Assembly (NCBI GenBank): GCA_029210745.1
Contig: JARGFI010000005.1
Span: 1 to 64,000 of the forward strand
Reading direction: 5' to 3'
Length of the DNA: 64,000 bases
Source: Desulfuromonadales bacterium
GTDB lineage: Bacteria; Desulfobacterota; Desulfuromonadia; Desulfuromonadales; JAHYIW01
Below the pieces are notes generated by a model, which did not search any database, was not told the origin of the DNA, and saw only the letters and a program-made list of their open reading frames with translations. Of this stretch, positions 21,148 to 32,692 are shown in pieces. Position numbers and translations under genes: made by a program. How positions within the stretch are numbered: the first letter of the stretch is position 1; each line of letters begins with the position of its first letter.

Positions 21148-23370
21148 TTATGTTGTGACGTCTGATCGGTTCGGGGTGTTTTGATCTGTGTCGATCGTAA
21201 GCGTTTCGCAACGATTTCTGCCGTTACGTTTTGCCAGGTAAAGCGCCCGGTCGGCGCGGTCGATGAATTGTTGCATAGTGTCATGATCGCCTGGTGCGAA
21301 GATGGTCACTCCAATGGACAGGGTGAGGCTCTTTTCAGGCTGGTCCTGTTCAAGTGATTCAAAAGACTCGCAACTGATAAGTTTCCTGATCTTTTCCGCC
21401 AGATTAGCCGCCCCGTCAAGATCGGTGTGAGGCATCAGAACGATAAATTCCTCACCACCATAACGGCCGACGATATCAGCTTCTCGCGTATGCTCATTAA
21501 GCAGTTGCGCCACTTTTTTCAATACGCGGTCGCCCATCAAGTGACCATGCGTGTCGTTCAGACTCTTGAAATAATCGATGTCAATCATGGCCAGTGAGAG
21601 TGGAGAATTAAAACGAATTGACTGGGCCATTTCTCGTTTACTTACTTCAAAAAAGTAGCGCCGGTTGGCGAGTTGTGTCAGTTCGTCAGTATAGGATAGA
21701 TTTTTTGTTTGTTCATAAAGCAGTGCATTTTCCAGCGCCATTGCAGCCTGGTTGGCTGCTGCCTGAATTAATTTAAATTCATTGTTAAGAAAACCATCAG
21801 TTCTGTTTTTATGTAAATTAATTACACCATAGGTGCGCATTTTTACACACAGTGGCACCGATACCATGGAGCCGTGTGCTTTCAACTTACCTTTATAGTT
21901 AAGGTTTTTCTTCTCGGCGTTCATATCTTTGATGTAAACAAGCTTTTGTTTGCGAGCCGTGAGCCCGGTAATCCCTTCGTCAAGTTTCATTGTGACGCCG
22001 TCAAGAAGTTCACGATCAATGCCGCTGCTGCTGACAATTTTCAGGCAATTGTCTTCGTCACGGTAGGAGAAAATAACAACCATGTCACAATTGAGGGTCG
22101 CGTACAGGGTCTCGACGATTCTTTCAAACAGCTCCTTGGTATCGATGGTTGTAATCATCGCCCGGTTTAATTGAAAGAGTGCTGTTAGTTCAGTGATATG
22201 TTCCTGCAGTAAGTGATTGGCTTTTTCAATTTCATAATTTTTTTGAGCAATGGTTTTCTGATGGTTCAATTTCTCATTTGCAACAGCAAGTTCATTTTGA
22301 CGCTGCATTTTTTCTTCATAAAGATGCTTGAGGTCTATCGTCATGTCATTGAAGGAGGTCCTCAATAACCCGAATTCGTCAACCGAAATATTGTCAATGC
22401 GATAATCCAGATTCCCCTTACGAACTTCATCGATTGCAATCAACAGACTGTTTATCGGTTGCATCAATTTATTGAGCATGCGGATAAAGACATATCCTCC
22501 GACAATCAAGGCAGCCAGAAGAGTCAAGATGGAACGCAGTGCTATCGTCTGGATAATGACGCCAAGCTCATTGAGCTTGGCCGATGTTGCCAGGATCAGC
22601 ATGTCATTGGTTCCCAGCGGCACCGCATGAAACAAGTGGCGGCTTGAAAACAGCGACCCAGAGCTTAGATACAAGTGCTCCCCTTGCTGGATAGCGGATA
22701 ACTGTTCGGCGTTCAGCTCCGGGAGCGAGATATCGTCACTGTTGCTGATGATCGGTGCCCCGGTGGCTGACAGTAACGTTATATAATAAGTCGAATTTGG
22801 GCTCAGTCGTGTCAAAAAACTTTTGTCCATTGGCGTTTGGAGAAAATAGATACCGATGCCATTGTTGTCACGTTCAGGGAAGGGGGCGGCGACTGCGAGC
22901 GTAGGAACGGTCCCGGTTTGACCGAGGTAGCGAAATTTTGGCTGACCGCTTTGCAGCGCTTGTGAAAAAAGTTCCTGAATTGGCTCATAATAGAGATAAT
23001 CACCGGCATTCCCCGGAAAAGAGGCAACGAATATATTGTCGTTTTCCAGCGTCGAAAAAAAACTTTCACGGAGCAGCGAGGTGGTGTTGTCGTTGTCGTT
23101 CAATGGGGACGAAACAACGTTGGTAATAAAGAGAAGTCGTTTCGAATATTCACTCAGTTTTATTTCGAGCGATTTGATTTCCCGGTAAAGGATTTCATGG
23201 GTTGAATACAGTCGTTCATCAATGGATTTTTCGATCACCGTCCGAATAAACCCAATCGAGCCGACTGTCGCAGCGGTGCCAAAAAGGATGATTGAGAAAA
23301 AAAATGGCAGAAGAATTTTATTACGTAGTCGATTGCGGCGACGTAGCTGGCTGAGGGGAAGGATGTCCAT
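21148..23370 (-). CDS. Membrane diguanylate cyclase (sensor-HAMP-GAF-GGDEF)
   Basis: Two TM segments, HAMP-like linker, GAF region, GRYGGEEFIVLMPHTD; I-site-like READ upstream of GGEEF. Confidence 0.9.
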   Translation of the reverse strand: MDILPLSQLRRRNRLRNKILLPFFFSIILFGTAATVGSIGFIRTVIEKSIDERLYSTHEILYREIKSLEIKLSEYSKRLLFITNVVSSPLNDNDNTTSLLRESFFSTLENDNIFVASFPGNAGDYLYYEPIQELFSQALQSGQPKFRYLGQTGTVPTLAVAAPFPERDNNGIGIYFLQTPMDKSFLTRLSPNSTYYITLLSATGAPIISNSDDISLPELNAEQLSAIQQGEHLYLSSGSLFSSRHLFHAVPLGTNDMLILATSAKLNELGVIIQTIALRSILTLLAALIVGGYVFIRMLNKLMQPINSLLIAIDEVRKGNLDYRIDNISVDEFGLLRTSFNDMTIDLKHLYEEKMQRQNELAVANEKLNHQKTIAQKNYEIEKANHLLQEHITELTALFQLNRAMITTIDTKELFERIVETLYATLNCDMVVIFSYRDEDNCLKIVSSSGIDRELLDGVTMKLDEGITGLTARKQKLVYIKDMNAEKKNLNYKGKLKAHGSMVSVPLCVKMRTYGVINLHKNRTDGFLNNEFKLIQAAANQAAMALENALLYEQTKNLSYTDELTQLANRRYFFEVSKREMAQSIRFNSPLSLAMIDIDYFKSLNDTHGHLMGDRVLKKVAQLLNEHTREADIVGRYGGEEFIVLMPHTDLDGAANLAEKIRKLISCESFESLEQDQPEKSLTLSIGVTIFAPGDHDTMQQFIDRADRALYLAKRNGRNRCETLTIDTDQNTPNRSDVTT

Positions 23371-23373
23371 GGT

Positions 23374-25413
23374 TTAGAAGGAAATTTCGTCCTGCTGACA
23401 CATTTCGATAAAAGCTTCGACAATCTGCGGATCGAACTGTCGTCCGGCATTGGCTTCTATCTCCTCAATGGTAATCTCGTGGGATAACGCATCATGATAG
23501 GGGCGGTCAGAAGTCATTGCATCGTAGGTATCAGCGACAGCAAGAATACGTGCTTCAATAAGGATTTCTTCTCCTTCGAGCCGATTTGGGTAGCCGTTAC
23601 CATCGTATTGTTCATGATGCTGTTCAATGATTTTACGAATGTCGGTGAGAAAATCGATTGGTTCAAGGATCTTGACGCCGATCGACGGATGCTGACGCAA
23701 AATGTAAATATCGTCATCCGTAAGCGTGTCCTTTTTGTGTAACAATGCCGCATCAATGCCGATTTTTCCGATATCGTGAAGTACCGCCGCCTGTTCGAGG
23801 CGGTGCAGGCTTTCGGTGGGGAGGCCAATCTTTTGTCCCAGTGTCAGGCTGTAGCGGGTGACACGTTCGGAATGACCGCGGGTATATGCATCGCTGGCTT
23901 CCACCGCCGAGACCAACGCCTGCACAGTACTGAGATAAGCCGCCTGCTGTTGTTTATAAAGTCGGGCATTCTTGATTGCGCCACTGGCTTGTGTGGCAAT
24001 CGTGACCAGCAGCTCCAGGTCGCTTTCGTTGAAGCAACTGTCGTTATGTCGATTTGAGATTGAAATTGCACCGATGACTTCATCATTGATTACCAGCGGT
24101 GCGCTGATCACCGTCTTGCGCACAAAACCAAGCAGACTGAGTTTGTTGAATTCTTGTGTTTCTTCGATATTTTTGATCAGTATCGGTTTTTTGTGGGCAA
24201 CGACCCAATGAACGATGCCACCGGCTTTAAACGGAATCTCTTTGGATAAACCAAGGTGATCAGGAAAACCGACGGATCCTTTCGGAATAAGAGTCTTTTT
24301 ATCTTCGGAGAGGATCAGAATGTGGGCAAAGCGCCCTTCCAGTATTGTGCAGGCATTACGAATAAGGAGCGAAAAAAGTTCTTCCAGGTCCATCGTGGAG
24401 TTAACCGCCAGCCCTATTCTGTGCAGCGCTGACAGGCGCGCAACCGCGTTTTCGAGAAAGGTGTTTTTGTCTTCAAGTTCACTGGCCAAATCGGCGATCT
24501 TGAAATTCGCTTCTTCAATCTCTTCAATGCGCTCTTCCAGCGTAATGTTCAGATATTCAATCTCTTTAAGCCGCTCCTCCAGGGTGTTGTTCATGTTGTG
24601 AAGTTCATCGTGGTACATAAGCTTTTCTTTGCTGGTGGCCAGTTCGCGTTCGTGATTGACAACCGTGTCGAGCTGATTTTTTAAGCGTTTCACCATCTGG
24701 TTGAATTTGCTGCTGAGCAGCGACATTTCCTTGGAATTGTCAATTTCGGCGGTAGCGTTTTCAAAATCACCCTGTTCGAGGTGGGTCATGGCCCTGATCA
24801 GTTTGCGGATAGGATAGTCCACATAAAAAAGAATAAACAAGGTAATGGACAGAACCAACACCACAATCATGCCAACCGATGAAATGATTGTGGCGCGACG
24901 ACCATTGTTCTGGAGAATTTTAATGTCGTCCACGGAGTAGTGAACATTCAGAATTCCAAGAACTTTTTGGGCAGCATTATGGCAGCTATAACAGGCCGGG
25001 GCATTGTTGATGGGCAAGACAGATCGATAGAGACCATTGTTCTGGTGATCGGCATAGAATGAAAAGCGGTTGGATCGAAACGCAAACAGATCGCTCGCCG
25101 GAACCAGGTCGCCGATCTCGGAAGGGACAGCGGAGATTAGAATTTTTCCTGATTCATCAAAGATTCTGATATTTTGAATCGTTTCTTCGCTTTTGATATT
25201 GTCAAAAATCTTGGATACTTCGTCATTTTTACCCGCCGCCATGCTATTGATGATGCTGCTGCGGATGGTTTCGCCGAGGATTTTACAGTTCTGTGCGGCA
25301 ACCTTGCTGAGCATCGCATCTTGCGTGCGCAGGTTCTGCCAGACGGTCAGGCTGACCGCGAAGATGACAATAATCGTGGTCAGACCGATAAATTTAAATT
25401 TTAATGAATTCAT
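23374..25413 (-). CDS. HD-GYP phosphodiesterase with periplasmic CXXCH (haem c-type) sensor, HAMP, GAF
   Basis: APACYSCHNAAQKVLG between TM segments; HAMP; GAF; HSERVTRYSL, LHDIGKIGI, HHEQYDGNGYPNRLEGEEI HD-GYP motifs. Confidence 0.88.
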   Translation of the reverse strand: MNSLKFKFIGLTTIIVIFAVSLTVWQNLRTQDAMLSKVAAQNCKILGETIRSSIINSMAAGKNDEVSKIFDNIKSEETIQNIRIFDESGKILISAVPSEIGDLVPASDLFAFRSNRFSFYADHQNNGLYRSVLPINNAPACYSCHNAAQKVLGILNVHYSVDDIKILQNNGRRATIISSVGMIVVLVLSITLFILFYVDYPIRKLIRAMTHLEQGDFENATAEIDNSKEMSLLSSKFNQMVKRLKNQLDTVVNHERELATSKEKLMYHDELHNMNNTLEERLKEIEYLNITLEERIEEIEEANFKIADLASELEDKNTFLENAVARLSALHRIGLAVNSTMDLEELFSLLIRNACTILEGRFAHILILSEDKKTLIPKGSVGFPDHLGLSKEIPFKAGGIVHWVVAHKKPILIKNIEETQEFNKLSLLGFVRKTVISAPLVINDEVIGAISISNRHNDSCFNESDLELLVTIATQASGAIKNARLYKQQQAAYLSTVQALVSAVEASDAYTRGHSERVTRYSLTLGQKIGLPTESLHRLEQAAVLHDIGKIGIDAALLHKKDTLTDDDIYILRQHPSIGVKILEPIDFLTDIRKIIEQHHEQYDGNGYPNRLEGEEILIEARILAVADTYDAMTSDRPYHDALSHEITIEEIEANAGRQFDPQIVEAFIEMCQQDEISF

Positions 25414-25746
25414 GTGGGTGGCAAGTGCTCTTAAGTGTTGTCCCGCTGTCAGGCGGAGTCGTGATCCGCTGTGGAATCGCGTTGTTAAATGGTGATTTGC
25501 CGCTATACTGCAAAGTCCCTTTTGTCAGCAGCGCACTTTTTCATTTAAAAACAGAGCAATGTGTCGAGGTAAATGCCCGCTATACAAGTGTCGGTGCTTG
25601 ACAGTCCAACCCTGACCAATTAATATGTCGCACTCCGTCGCAGGAGCTGTTTGTTTTGTGTGCAACTGAACGATTGAGTTCTGCAATAAGTTTGCCAATC
25701 ACTTTGCCAGATTTTTCATGTAACTTATTGTTTTCAGGTAACTTTA

Positions 25747-25932
25747 ATGAAGTTTATATTATGTGTCGCAGGGGTGGTCCTGATCATTGAAGGCGCTCCG
25801 TGGTTCTTGTCTCCCGCCGCGATGAAAAAAATGCAACGACAGTTGTTGCTCAGTTCGTCGCGCGCGCTGCGCATTTGGGGATTGCTGACGATGTTGGCTG
25901 GCCTTTTACTGGTTCGTTTTGCAACCTTGTAA
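25747..25932 (+). CDS. DUF2065-family small membrane protein
   Basis: 61 aa: GVVLIIEGAPWFLSPAAMKKMQRQLL...RIWGLLTMLAGLLLV. Confidence 0.7.
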   Translation: MKFILCVAGVVLIIEGAPWFLSPAAMKKMQRQLLLSSSRALRIWGLLTMLAGLLLVRFATL

Positions 25933-26020
25933 AGGGCTTAAATGATTTGACAATATCCCTTATCTGTGTTTGAGTTAGGGCCGTTTTTCGGGCGATTTGA
26001 AGGTGGAGAATTTTAGGTAG

Positions 26021-27052
26021 ATGCGCCTGGATAAATATAATTTTGAACTGCCTGAATCGTTAATTGCCCAGTACCCTCCGCCAAGTCGTGAGGACGCACG
26101 GTTAATGGTTCTGGCGCGCACCGGCGGCTTGCCGCGCTGCACATCATTTACCGAAATCATTGATCATTTCCAATCTGGAGATGTGCTGGTTTATAACGAT
26201 ACCCAGGTTATCCCCGCACGGCTGTTAGGGCGTAAAGAGTCGGGGGGGAAGATCGAGGTGTTGCTGGTGCGTCGGCGCGTCGGCGATGACGAAATCTGGT
26301 CTTGCCTGACAAAATCTTCCAAAGCACCGCGTCCGGGGATGCAGATCGATTTTGGTGAGCGGTTGACAGCGACGGTTCTTGACCAGGGTGAGGAACCATA
26401 TCGTTATTTGCGTTTCAATAGTCACGGCGATTTTCGCGAGCAGCTTGAACGGCTTGGCCGGATTCCGTTGCCACCATACATCCTGCGTGATGACGAACCA
26501 CTTGATCGCGAACGATATCAAACCGTTTTTGCTGCGCAACCGGGTGCCGTGGCCGCACCGACTGCCGGGTTGCATTTTACTCCCGCTCTTCTCGACCGGT
26601 TACGGGACAAGGGGGTGGTGTTGTGTCCGGTGACCCTGCATGTTGGATTAGGCACGTTTCTGCCGGTGCGAGTCGAGCATATTGACCAGCATCGGATGCA
26701 TGCCGAGGAGTATCACGTCCCGGCGGCGACAGCTGCTGAAGTCAACCGTGCCCGTCAGGAGGGACGCCGTGTTGTCGCTCTGGGGACAACGACGACGCGC
26801 ACACTTGAATCAGCGGCTGACGATGCAGGACAGGTGATTCCAGGATCCGGCGAAAGTCGCTTGTTTATTCGACCCGGTTTTCATTTTCAGGTGATCGACG
26901 CGTTGATCACAAATTTTCATTTGCCCGGTTCGACCCTGCTTATGATGGTCGCCGCCTTTGTCGGTCATGAGCGCATCATGGCTGCATATCAGCAGGCTAT
27001 CGCTGAAAAGTTCAGATTTTTCAGCTATGGTGACTGTATGATGATTATTTAA
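26021..27052 (+). CDS. queA: S-adenosylmethionine:tRNA ribosyltransferase-isomerase
   Basis: MRLDKYNFELPESLIAQYPPPSREDARLMVL; TAGLHFTPALLDRL; TTTTRTLES. Confidence 0.96.
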   Translation: MRLDKYNFELPESLIAQYPPPSREDARLMVLARTGGLPRCTSFTEIIDHFQSGDVLVYNDTQVIPARLLGRKESGGKIEVLLVRRRVGDDEIWSCLTKSSKAPRPGMQIDFGERLTATVLDQGEEPYRYLRFNSHGDFREQLERLGRIPLPPYILRDDEPLDRERYQTVFAAQPGAVAAPTAGLHFTPALLDRLRDKGVVLCPVTLHVGLGTFLPVRVEHIDQHRMHAEEYHVPAATAAEVNRARQEGRRVVALGTTTTRTLESAADDAGQVIPGSGESRLFIRPGFHFQVIDALITNFHLPGSTLLMMVAAFVGHERIMAAYQQAIAEKFRFFSYGDCMMII

Positions 27053-28189
<1,137 letters not shown>

Positions 28190-28235
28190 TTAAAAACAAA
28201 TATTTCACTTATTACGTCAAGAAGGAGGAAACTCA

Positions 28236-28541
28236 ATGGTTAACAACGCTTATGCTATGGCGAACAACGCAGCGCAGAAAAGTGGTGGCGGGTATGAGGG
28301 TATCATCATGCTGGTCGTTATGTTTGCGATCTTCTATTTCCTGCTGATTCGTCCACAACAGAAACGTGCAAAACAGCACAAGGAAATGGTCGAGGCTTTG
28401 AAAATCGGCGATCAGATTGTTACTGCCGGGGGGATTCATGGACGAATTGCGGCGGTTCAGGATGACATCATCAGTGTAGAAATTGCATCAGGTGTCAAAA
28501 TTAAAGTTAATCGCGCCTCGGTCATGACGGTCAGCAACTAG
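28236..28541 (+). CDS. yajC: Preprotein translocase subunit YajC
   Basis: FAIFYFLLIRPQQKRAKQHKEMVEALKIGDQIVTAGGIHGRI. Confidence 0.94.
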   Translation: MVNNAYAMANNAAQKSGGGYEGIIMLVVMFAIFYFLLIRPQQKRAKQHKEMVEALKIGDQIVTAGGIHGRIAAVQDDIISVEIASGVKIKVNRASVMTVSN

Positions 28542-28662
28542 TTTCGTTGCGCCAATCCGTCTGCGAACTGTGCTCCGACGGTTAGGTGCGAATTCATGTA
28601 TGCGGTTTACGTAGAACCGCTACGCAATTGACTCAAGGTCTCGGTAAGGAGTTATTTTTGTC

Positions 28663-30261
28663 ATGTCTACCAACACTAAATGGCGCGGACTACTGATTTT
28701 TTTCTGCCTGCTCCTTTCACTCGTGTCGTTGGCCCCAACATTTATCGGTGATTCACTGCCAGGTTTCTGGACAAGGTTATTTGACCCGATTCGTCTTGGT
28801 CTCGACCTTCAGGGGGGGATGCACCTGGTGCTTGGCGTCGACGTTGACAAGGCGGTAGAAAGTCGTGTTGACGGGCTTATCGACCAGGCCGAAAGTCAGT
28901 TGCGTGAGCAGGATATTATCTTTAAACGCATCGAACGCCAATCCGGTGATCGCTTGGCAATTACTGTTTATGATGATGCAGCCGGTGCTGAAGTCGATGC
29001 CCTGATGAACAAAAACTTTCCCAACCTGGAAGCGTTGACCGTTCCGGTTTCCGGGGGGTATATCGAAAAACAGTATCGACTTGGTGATCAAGAGATTGAA
29101 GAGGTTCGTGATTATGCAGTACGACAGGCGCTTGAAACGCTGCGCAACCGGGTTGATGAATTCGGCGTCAGTGAACCGACCCTGCAACGTCAGTCTGGCA
29201 ACCGCATCCTGATTCAGCTGCCGGGCGTCAAGGATCCCGAGCGGGCCATTGCGTTACTGGGAAAGACCGCCCGCCTGGAGTTCAAAATGGTTGTCGAAGA
29301 CGGCAATATTGCCGAGGCTCTGAAGGGGAATTTGCCTCCCGGAGTTCAGTTGCTCTACGAAAAAAATGTTGATGCACGGACCGGCGCAACGAGTGAAACA
29401 CCGCTGCTGGTCGAGCAGAAGACAGCACTGACCGGTGATCTGCTCAGCGATGCACAGGTGCGGATCGATACGCGTTTCAACGACCCTTATGTTTCGATTG
29501 ATTTCAATCCGGTCGGGGCCAAACGGTTTGATCAGTTGACCGCCGCTTCGGTTGGCCGACGGATGGCTATCGTTCTCGACGATACGGTGTACTCGGCCCC
29601 GGTGATTCGTGAACGGATTTCCGGCGGCAGTGCGCAAATCAGCGGTTCGTTTACCGAACAGGAGGCGACTGATCTGGCTATTGTTCTGCGTGCCGGATCG
29701 CTCCCCGCACCGGTCAAGATCCTTGAAGACCGGACCGTCGGACCGTCCCTGGGGCGTGATTCGATCAGGCAAGGGATAATCTCTGTCATGATCGGCGGCG
29801 TGCTGGTTATCGTGGCGATGTTGATATATTACAAGCTTTCCGGGCTGGTGGCCAATGTCGCGCTGATTCTCAATCTGTTCTTTATCCTTGCCTTGCTGAG
29901 TATTTTAGGCGCGACGCTGACCCTTCCGGGTATTGCCGGGATCGTTCTCACCGTCGGAATGGCAGTCGATGCCAACGTTCTTATTTTTGAACGGATTCGT
30001 GAGGAGGTTCGCGTCGGCAAGACAGCGCGAGCGGCACTTGACGCGGGGTTCAGTAAAGCTTTTCTGACGATTATTGACGCAAACGTTACCACCCTGATTG
30101 CGGCTCTGGTTCTGTTTCAATTCGGTACCGGCCCGGTCAAAGGGTTTGCGGTTACGCTTTCGATCGGAATTGTCGCATCGCTGTTCACGGCGATCTTTGT
30201 TTCGCGGACGATTTTTGATTATTTCCTTAATCGTCAGCAAATCAAGCAGCTGAGCATTTAA
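28663..30261 (+). CDS. secD: Protein translocase subunit SecD
   Basis: RLGLDLQGGMHLVLGVD; VGMAVDANVLIFERIREE. Confidence 0.96.
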   Translation: MSTNTKWRGLLIFFCLLLSLVSLAPTFIGDSLPGFWTRLFDPIRLGLDLQGGMHLVLGVDVDKAVESRVDGLIDQAESQLREQDIIFKRIERQSGDRLAITVYDDAAGAEVDALMNKNFPNLEALTVPVSGGYIEKQYRLGDQEIEEVRDYAVRQALETLRNRVDEFGVSEPTLQRQSGNRILIQLPGVKDPERAIALLGKTARLEFKMVVEDGNIAEALKGNLPPGVQLLYEKNVDARTGATSETPLLVEQKTALTGDLLSDAQVRIDTRFNDPYVSIDFNPVGAKRFDQLTAASVGRRMAIVLDDTVYSAPVIRERISGGSAQISGSFTEQEATDLAIVLRAGSLPAPVKILEDRTVGPSLGRDSIRQGIISVMIGGVLVIVAMLIYYKLSGLVANVALILNLFFILALLSILGATLTLPGIAGIVLTVGMAVDANVLIFERIREEVRVGKTARAALDAGFSKAFLTIIDANVTTLIAALVLFQFGTGPVKGFAVTLSIGIVASLFTAIFVSRTIFDYFLNRQQIKQLSI

Positions 30262-30272
30262 GGAGGATCACC

Positions 30273-31205
30273 GTGGAATTTATTAAAGCGGATATTAATA
30301 TTGATTTTGTCGGTAAGCGCAAGCTGGCACTTTTCTTTTCATTAGCGTTGATTGCCATCGGACTGATCTCGTTGATTATCAAAGGGGGTCCCGATTACGG
30401 CATTGATTTTACTGGCGGGACGTTGGTGCAGGTCTCATTTACTGAACAGACCGGCCCGAAAGCGATTAAAGATGCTTTGGCGCAGGTTGAACTTAACGGT
30501 CTTGTTGTTCAACAGTTCGGTGACGATCCGCGCGAGTTTTTACTCCGGGCACAGGAATCGACCACTGCGCTGAAGGGGCTTGCCCAGCAGATCGGTGCCG
30601 CCTTGGAAAACGCCTACGGCGTAAACACGTTCGAAGTTCGCCGTACCGAGATGGTTGGACCGCAAGTTGGCAAGGAACTGCGCTCGCAGGGGTTGATGGC
30701 AATCCTTTACGCCATGATCGGTGTTCTGGCTTATGTCACCTGGCGGTTCGAATTTCGTTTTGCGGTCGGTGCGATTGTCGCACTGTTACATGATGTGCTG
30801 ATTACTCTTGGTGTTTTTTCGTTGTTTGGCAAGGAAATCGATCTGCCGATCATTGCCGCATTTCTGGCTATTGTCGGTTATTCACTCAACGACACCATTA
30901 TCGTTTATGATCGCATTCGTGAAAACAGTGGCAAATATTCACGCAAGGACCTGGCCTTCATCATTAATCGGAGTATCAACGAAACACTTTCACGAACTGT
31001 TTTAACGTCGGGGACAACGTTGCTGGTGGTGCTGGCGCTCTTTGTTTTTGGCGGTGGGGTCATTCACAACTTTGCCTTCGCCTTGCTGGTCGGCATTATC
31101 ATCGGAACCTATTCATCAGTCTTTGTTGCCAGTCCGGTTCTGGTTTACTGGGATGAATATCGTAAAGGACGCAAATCAGAAACAGATGCAAGGAGTGCCG
31201 CATGA
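30273..31205 (+). CDS. secF: Protein translocase subunit SecF
   Basis: GPDYGIDFTGGTLVQV; VGYSLNDTIIVYDRIREN. Confidence 0.96.
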   Translation: MEFIKADINIDFVGKRKLALFFSLALIAIGLISLIIKGGPDYGIDFTGGTLVQVSFTEQTGPKAIKDALAQVELNGLVVQQFGDDPREFLLRAQESTTALKGLAQQIGAALENAYGVNTFEVRRTEMVGPQVGKELRSQGLMAILYAMIGVLAYVTWRFEFRFAVGAIVALLHDVLITLGVFSLFGKEIDLPIIAAFLAIVGYSLNDTIIVYDRIRENSGKYSRKDLAFIINRSINETLSRTVLTSGTTLLVVLALFVFGGGVIHNFAFALLVGIIIGTYSSVFVASPVLVYWDEYRKGRKSETDARSAA

Positions 31206-31774
31206 AAAAAGAAACCTGGATTCTGGTCGGTGGTGCCCTGATTATTGGTATTTTGGTGGGGATATTGTTGAGTAAAGGAGGGAAACCCTCTCCTGCAACA
31301 GTTGCTCAATCCTCGCCACAAGCAGCACCGGTCGTTGATTATCAACGTGACATCGCCATGCTTGAACAAGTTGTTGCCCGCGAGCCTGAAAACCGTAACG
31401 CCTGGATTCAGTTGGGAAACCTCTATTTCGATTCTGATCAACCAATCAAGTCGGTCGAGTCCTACGACAAGGCTTTGGCAATTGATAATCGTGATCCCAA
31501 CGTGTTAACCGACCAGGGCGTGATGTTTCGTCGACTTGGCTGGTTCGACAAGGCGGTCGAAAACTTCACCAAGGCGGTTGCGATTCAACCCAACCATCTA
31601 CAGGCTTATTACAATCTCGGCATTGTCTATCGCTATGATCTGCAAAACTTCGATGCCGCCAAAACGGCCTGGGAAAAATACCTGTCGATGAATCCGACCG
31701 GTCCCGGTGCTGATCAGGTGCGGGAACAAATGCAATTTCTAACGACTCACCCGCCCGTATCACAAAACAAATAG
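31202..31774 (+). CDS. Membrane-anchored TPR protein
   Basis: N-terminal TM then tandem TPRs (NAWIQLGNLYFDSDQPIKSVESYDKALAI...NHLQAYYNLGIVYRY); overlaps secF stop. Confidence 0.8.
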   Translation: MKKETWILVGGALIIGILVGILLSKGGKPSPATVAQSSPQAAPVVDYQRDIAMLEQVVAREPENRNAWIQLGNLYFDSDQPIKSVESYDKALAIDNRDPNVLTDQGVMFRRLGWFDKAVENFTKAVAIQPNHLQAYYNLGIVYRYDLQNFDAAKTAWEKYLSMNPTGPGADQVREQMQFLTTHPPVSQNK

Positions 31775-31786
31775 GCAGTTTTTTTT

Positions 31787-31816
31787 AAGACGGGCCGAGA
31801 ACTCGGCCCGTCTTAA
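31787..31816 (+). terminator. Rho-independent terminator/hairpin
   Basis: aagacgggccgag-aa-ctcggcccgtctt. Confidence 0.75.
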
Positions 31817-31825
31817 TTTACTCCA

Positions 31826-32692
31826 ATGCGTAAATTTTATTATCGGCATCTTTTAGTTATCCTGTCTCTTCTGGTTGTGCCCACTCTCACCGCCTGTCTT
31901 GCGGTGCGCAACATTTCGGGTGACATTCATGGTCAGCACATTTGGCGGGGGATCGTCTATGTTGATGGTGATGTCGAGCTTTCTGCCGGGTCATTACTGC
32001 GTATTCTTCCGGGCACAGAAGTTGTTTTTCTCCCCCCCCGACCGGGACAGCGCTCTGCACATCCTTTTTTTCATGGCAGTGAGCTGATCGTGCGCGGACG
32101 TCTGATCGCTGAAGGCACGGCAAGCGAGCCAATTGTATTTCGCTCCATTAAAAGCAATGCACCCCCCGGCGCCTGGGGGAGTGTGAACCTTACGGAGAGT
32201 CCTTACGCCAGCTTTCGCTTCTGCCGTTTTAAACAGGCTGACAGTGCCATTCACAGCCAGCAGTCGCGCGAGGTTTATATCAGGGAGTCGGTGTTTGAAG
32301 ATAATCTGGTTGCTATTCGTTTTCACTCAACGCCGATCATCATTGAAAACAACCTTATTCAACACAATGGAGCGGGGATTCGCTTCCATTTCGATGCTCC
32401 GGTTATCAACCGGAATCTGATTGTCGATAATGAAAAGGGGATTTTTATTACCGCGCATCCGCGTGAATACCAGATAAAAAACAATCACTTTGCACGCAAC
32501 AATACACACGTGGTCCTTGGTGAAGAAGTTGCCGAGGATGTTGACCTGACCCTCAATTACTGGGATTCACCCAATCTCCCTGGCGCCGCGCTATTCTTTG
32601 ATAAAAATCGCAGTTCATATCTGGGCACTGTGCAGCTGCTGCCGCTGCTGCGACAGGCTGATCCCTCAACCGGTCCTTCATGGAACAGATAA
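31826..32692 (+). CDS. Lipoprotein with right-handed parallel beta-helix (NosD-like repeats)
   Basis: Lipobox-like LTAC; repeated IIENNLIQHNGAGIRFHFDAPVINRNLIVDNEKGIFI pattern. Confidence 0.7.
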   Translation: MRKFYYRHLLVILSLLVVPTLTACLAVRNISGDIHGQHIWRGIVYVDGDVELSAGSLLRILPGTEVVFLPPRPGQRSAHPFFHGSELIVRGRLIAEGTASEPIVFRSIKSNAPPGAWGSVNLTESPYASFRFCRFKQADSAIHSQQSREVYIRESVFEDNLVAIRFHSTPIIIENNLIQHNGAGIRFHFDAPVINRNLIVDNEKGIFITAHPREYQIKNNHFARNNTHVVLGEEVAEDVDLTLNYWDSPNLPGAALFFDKNRSSYLGTVQLLPLLRQADPSTGPSWNR

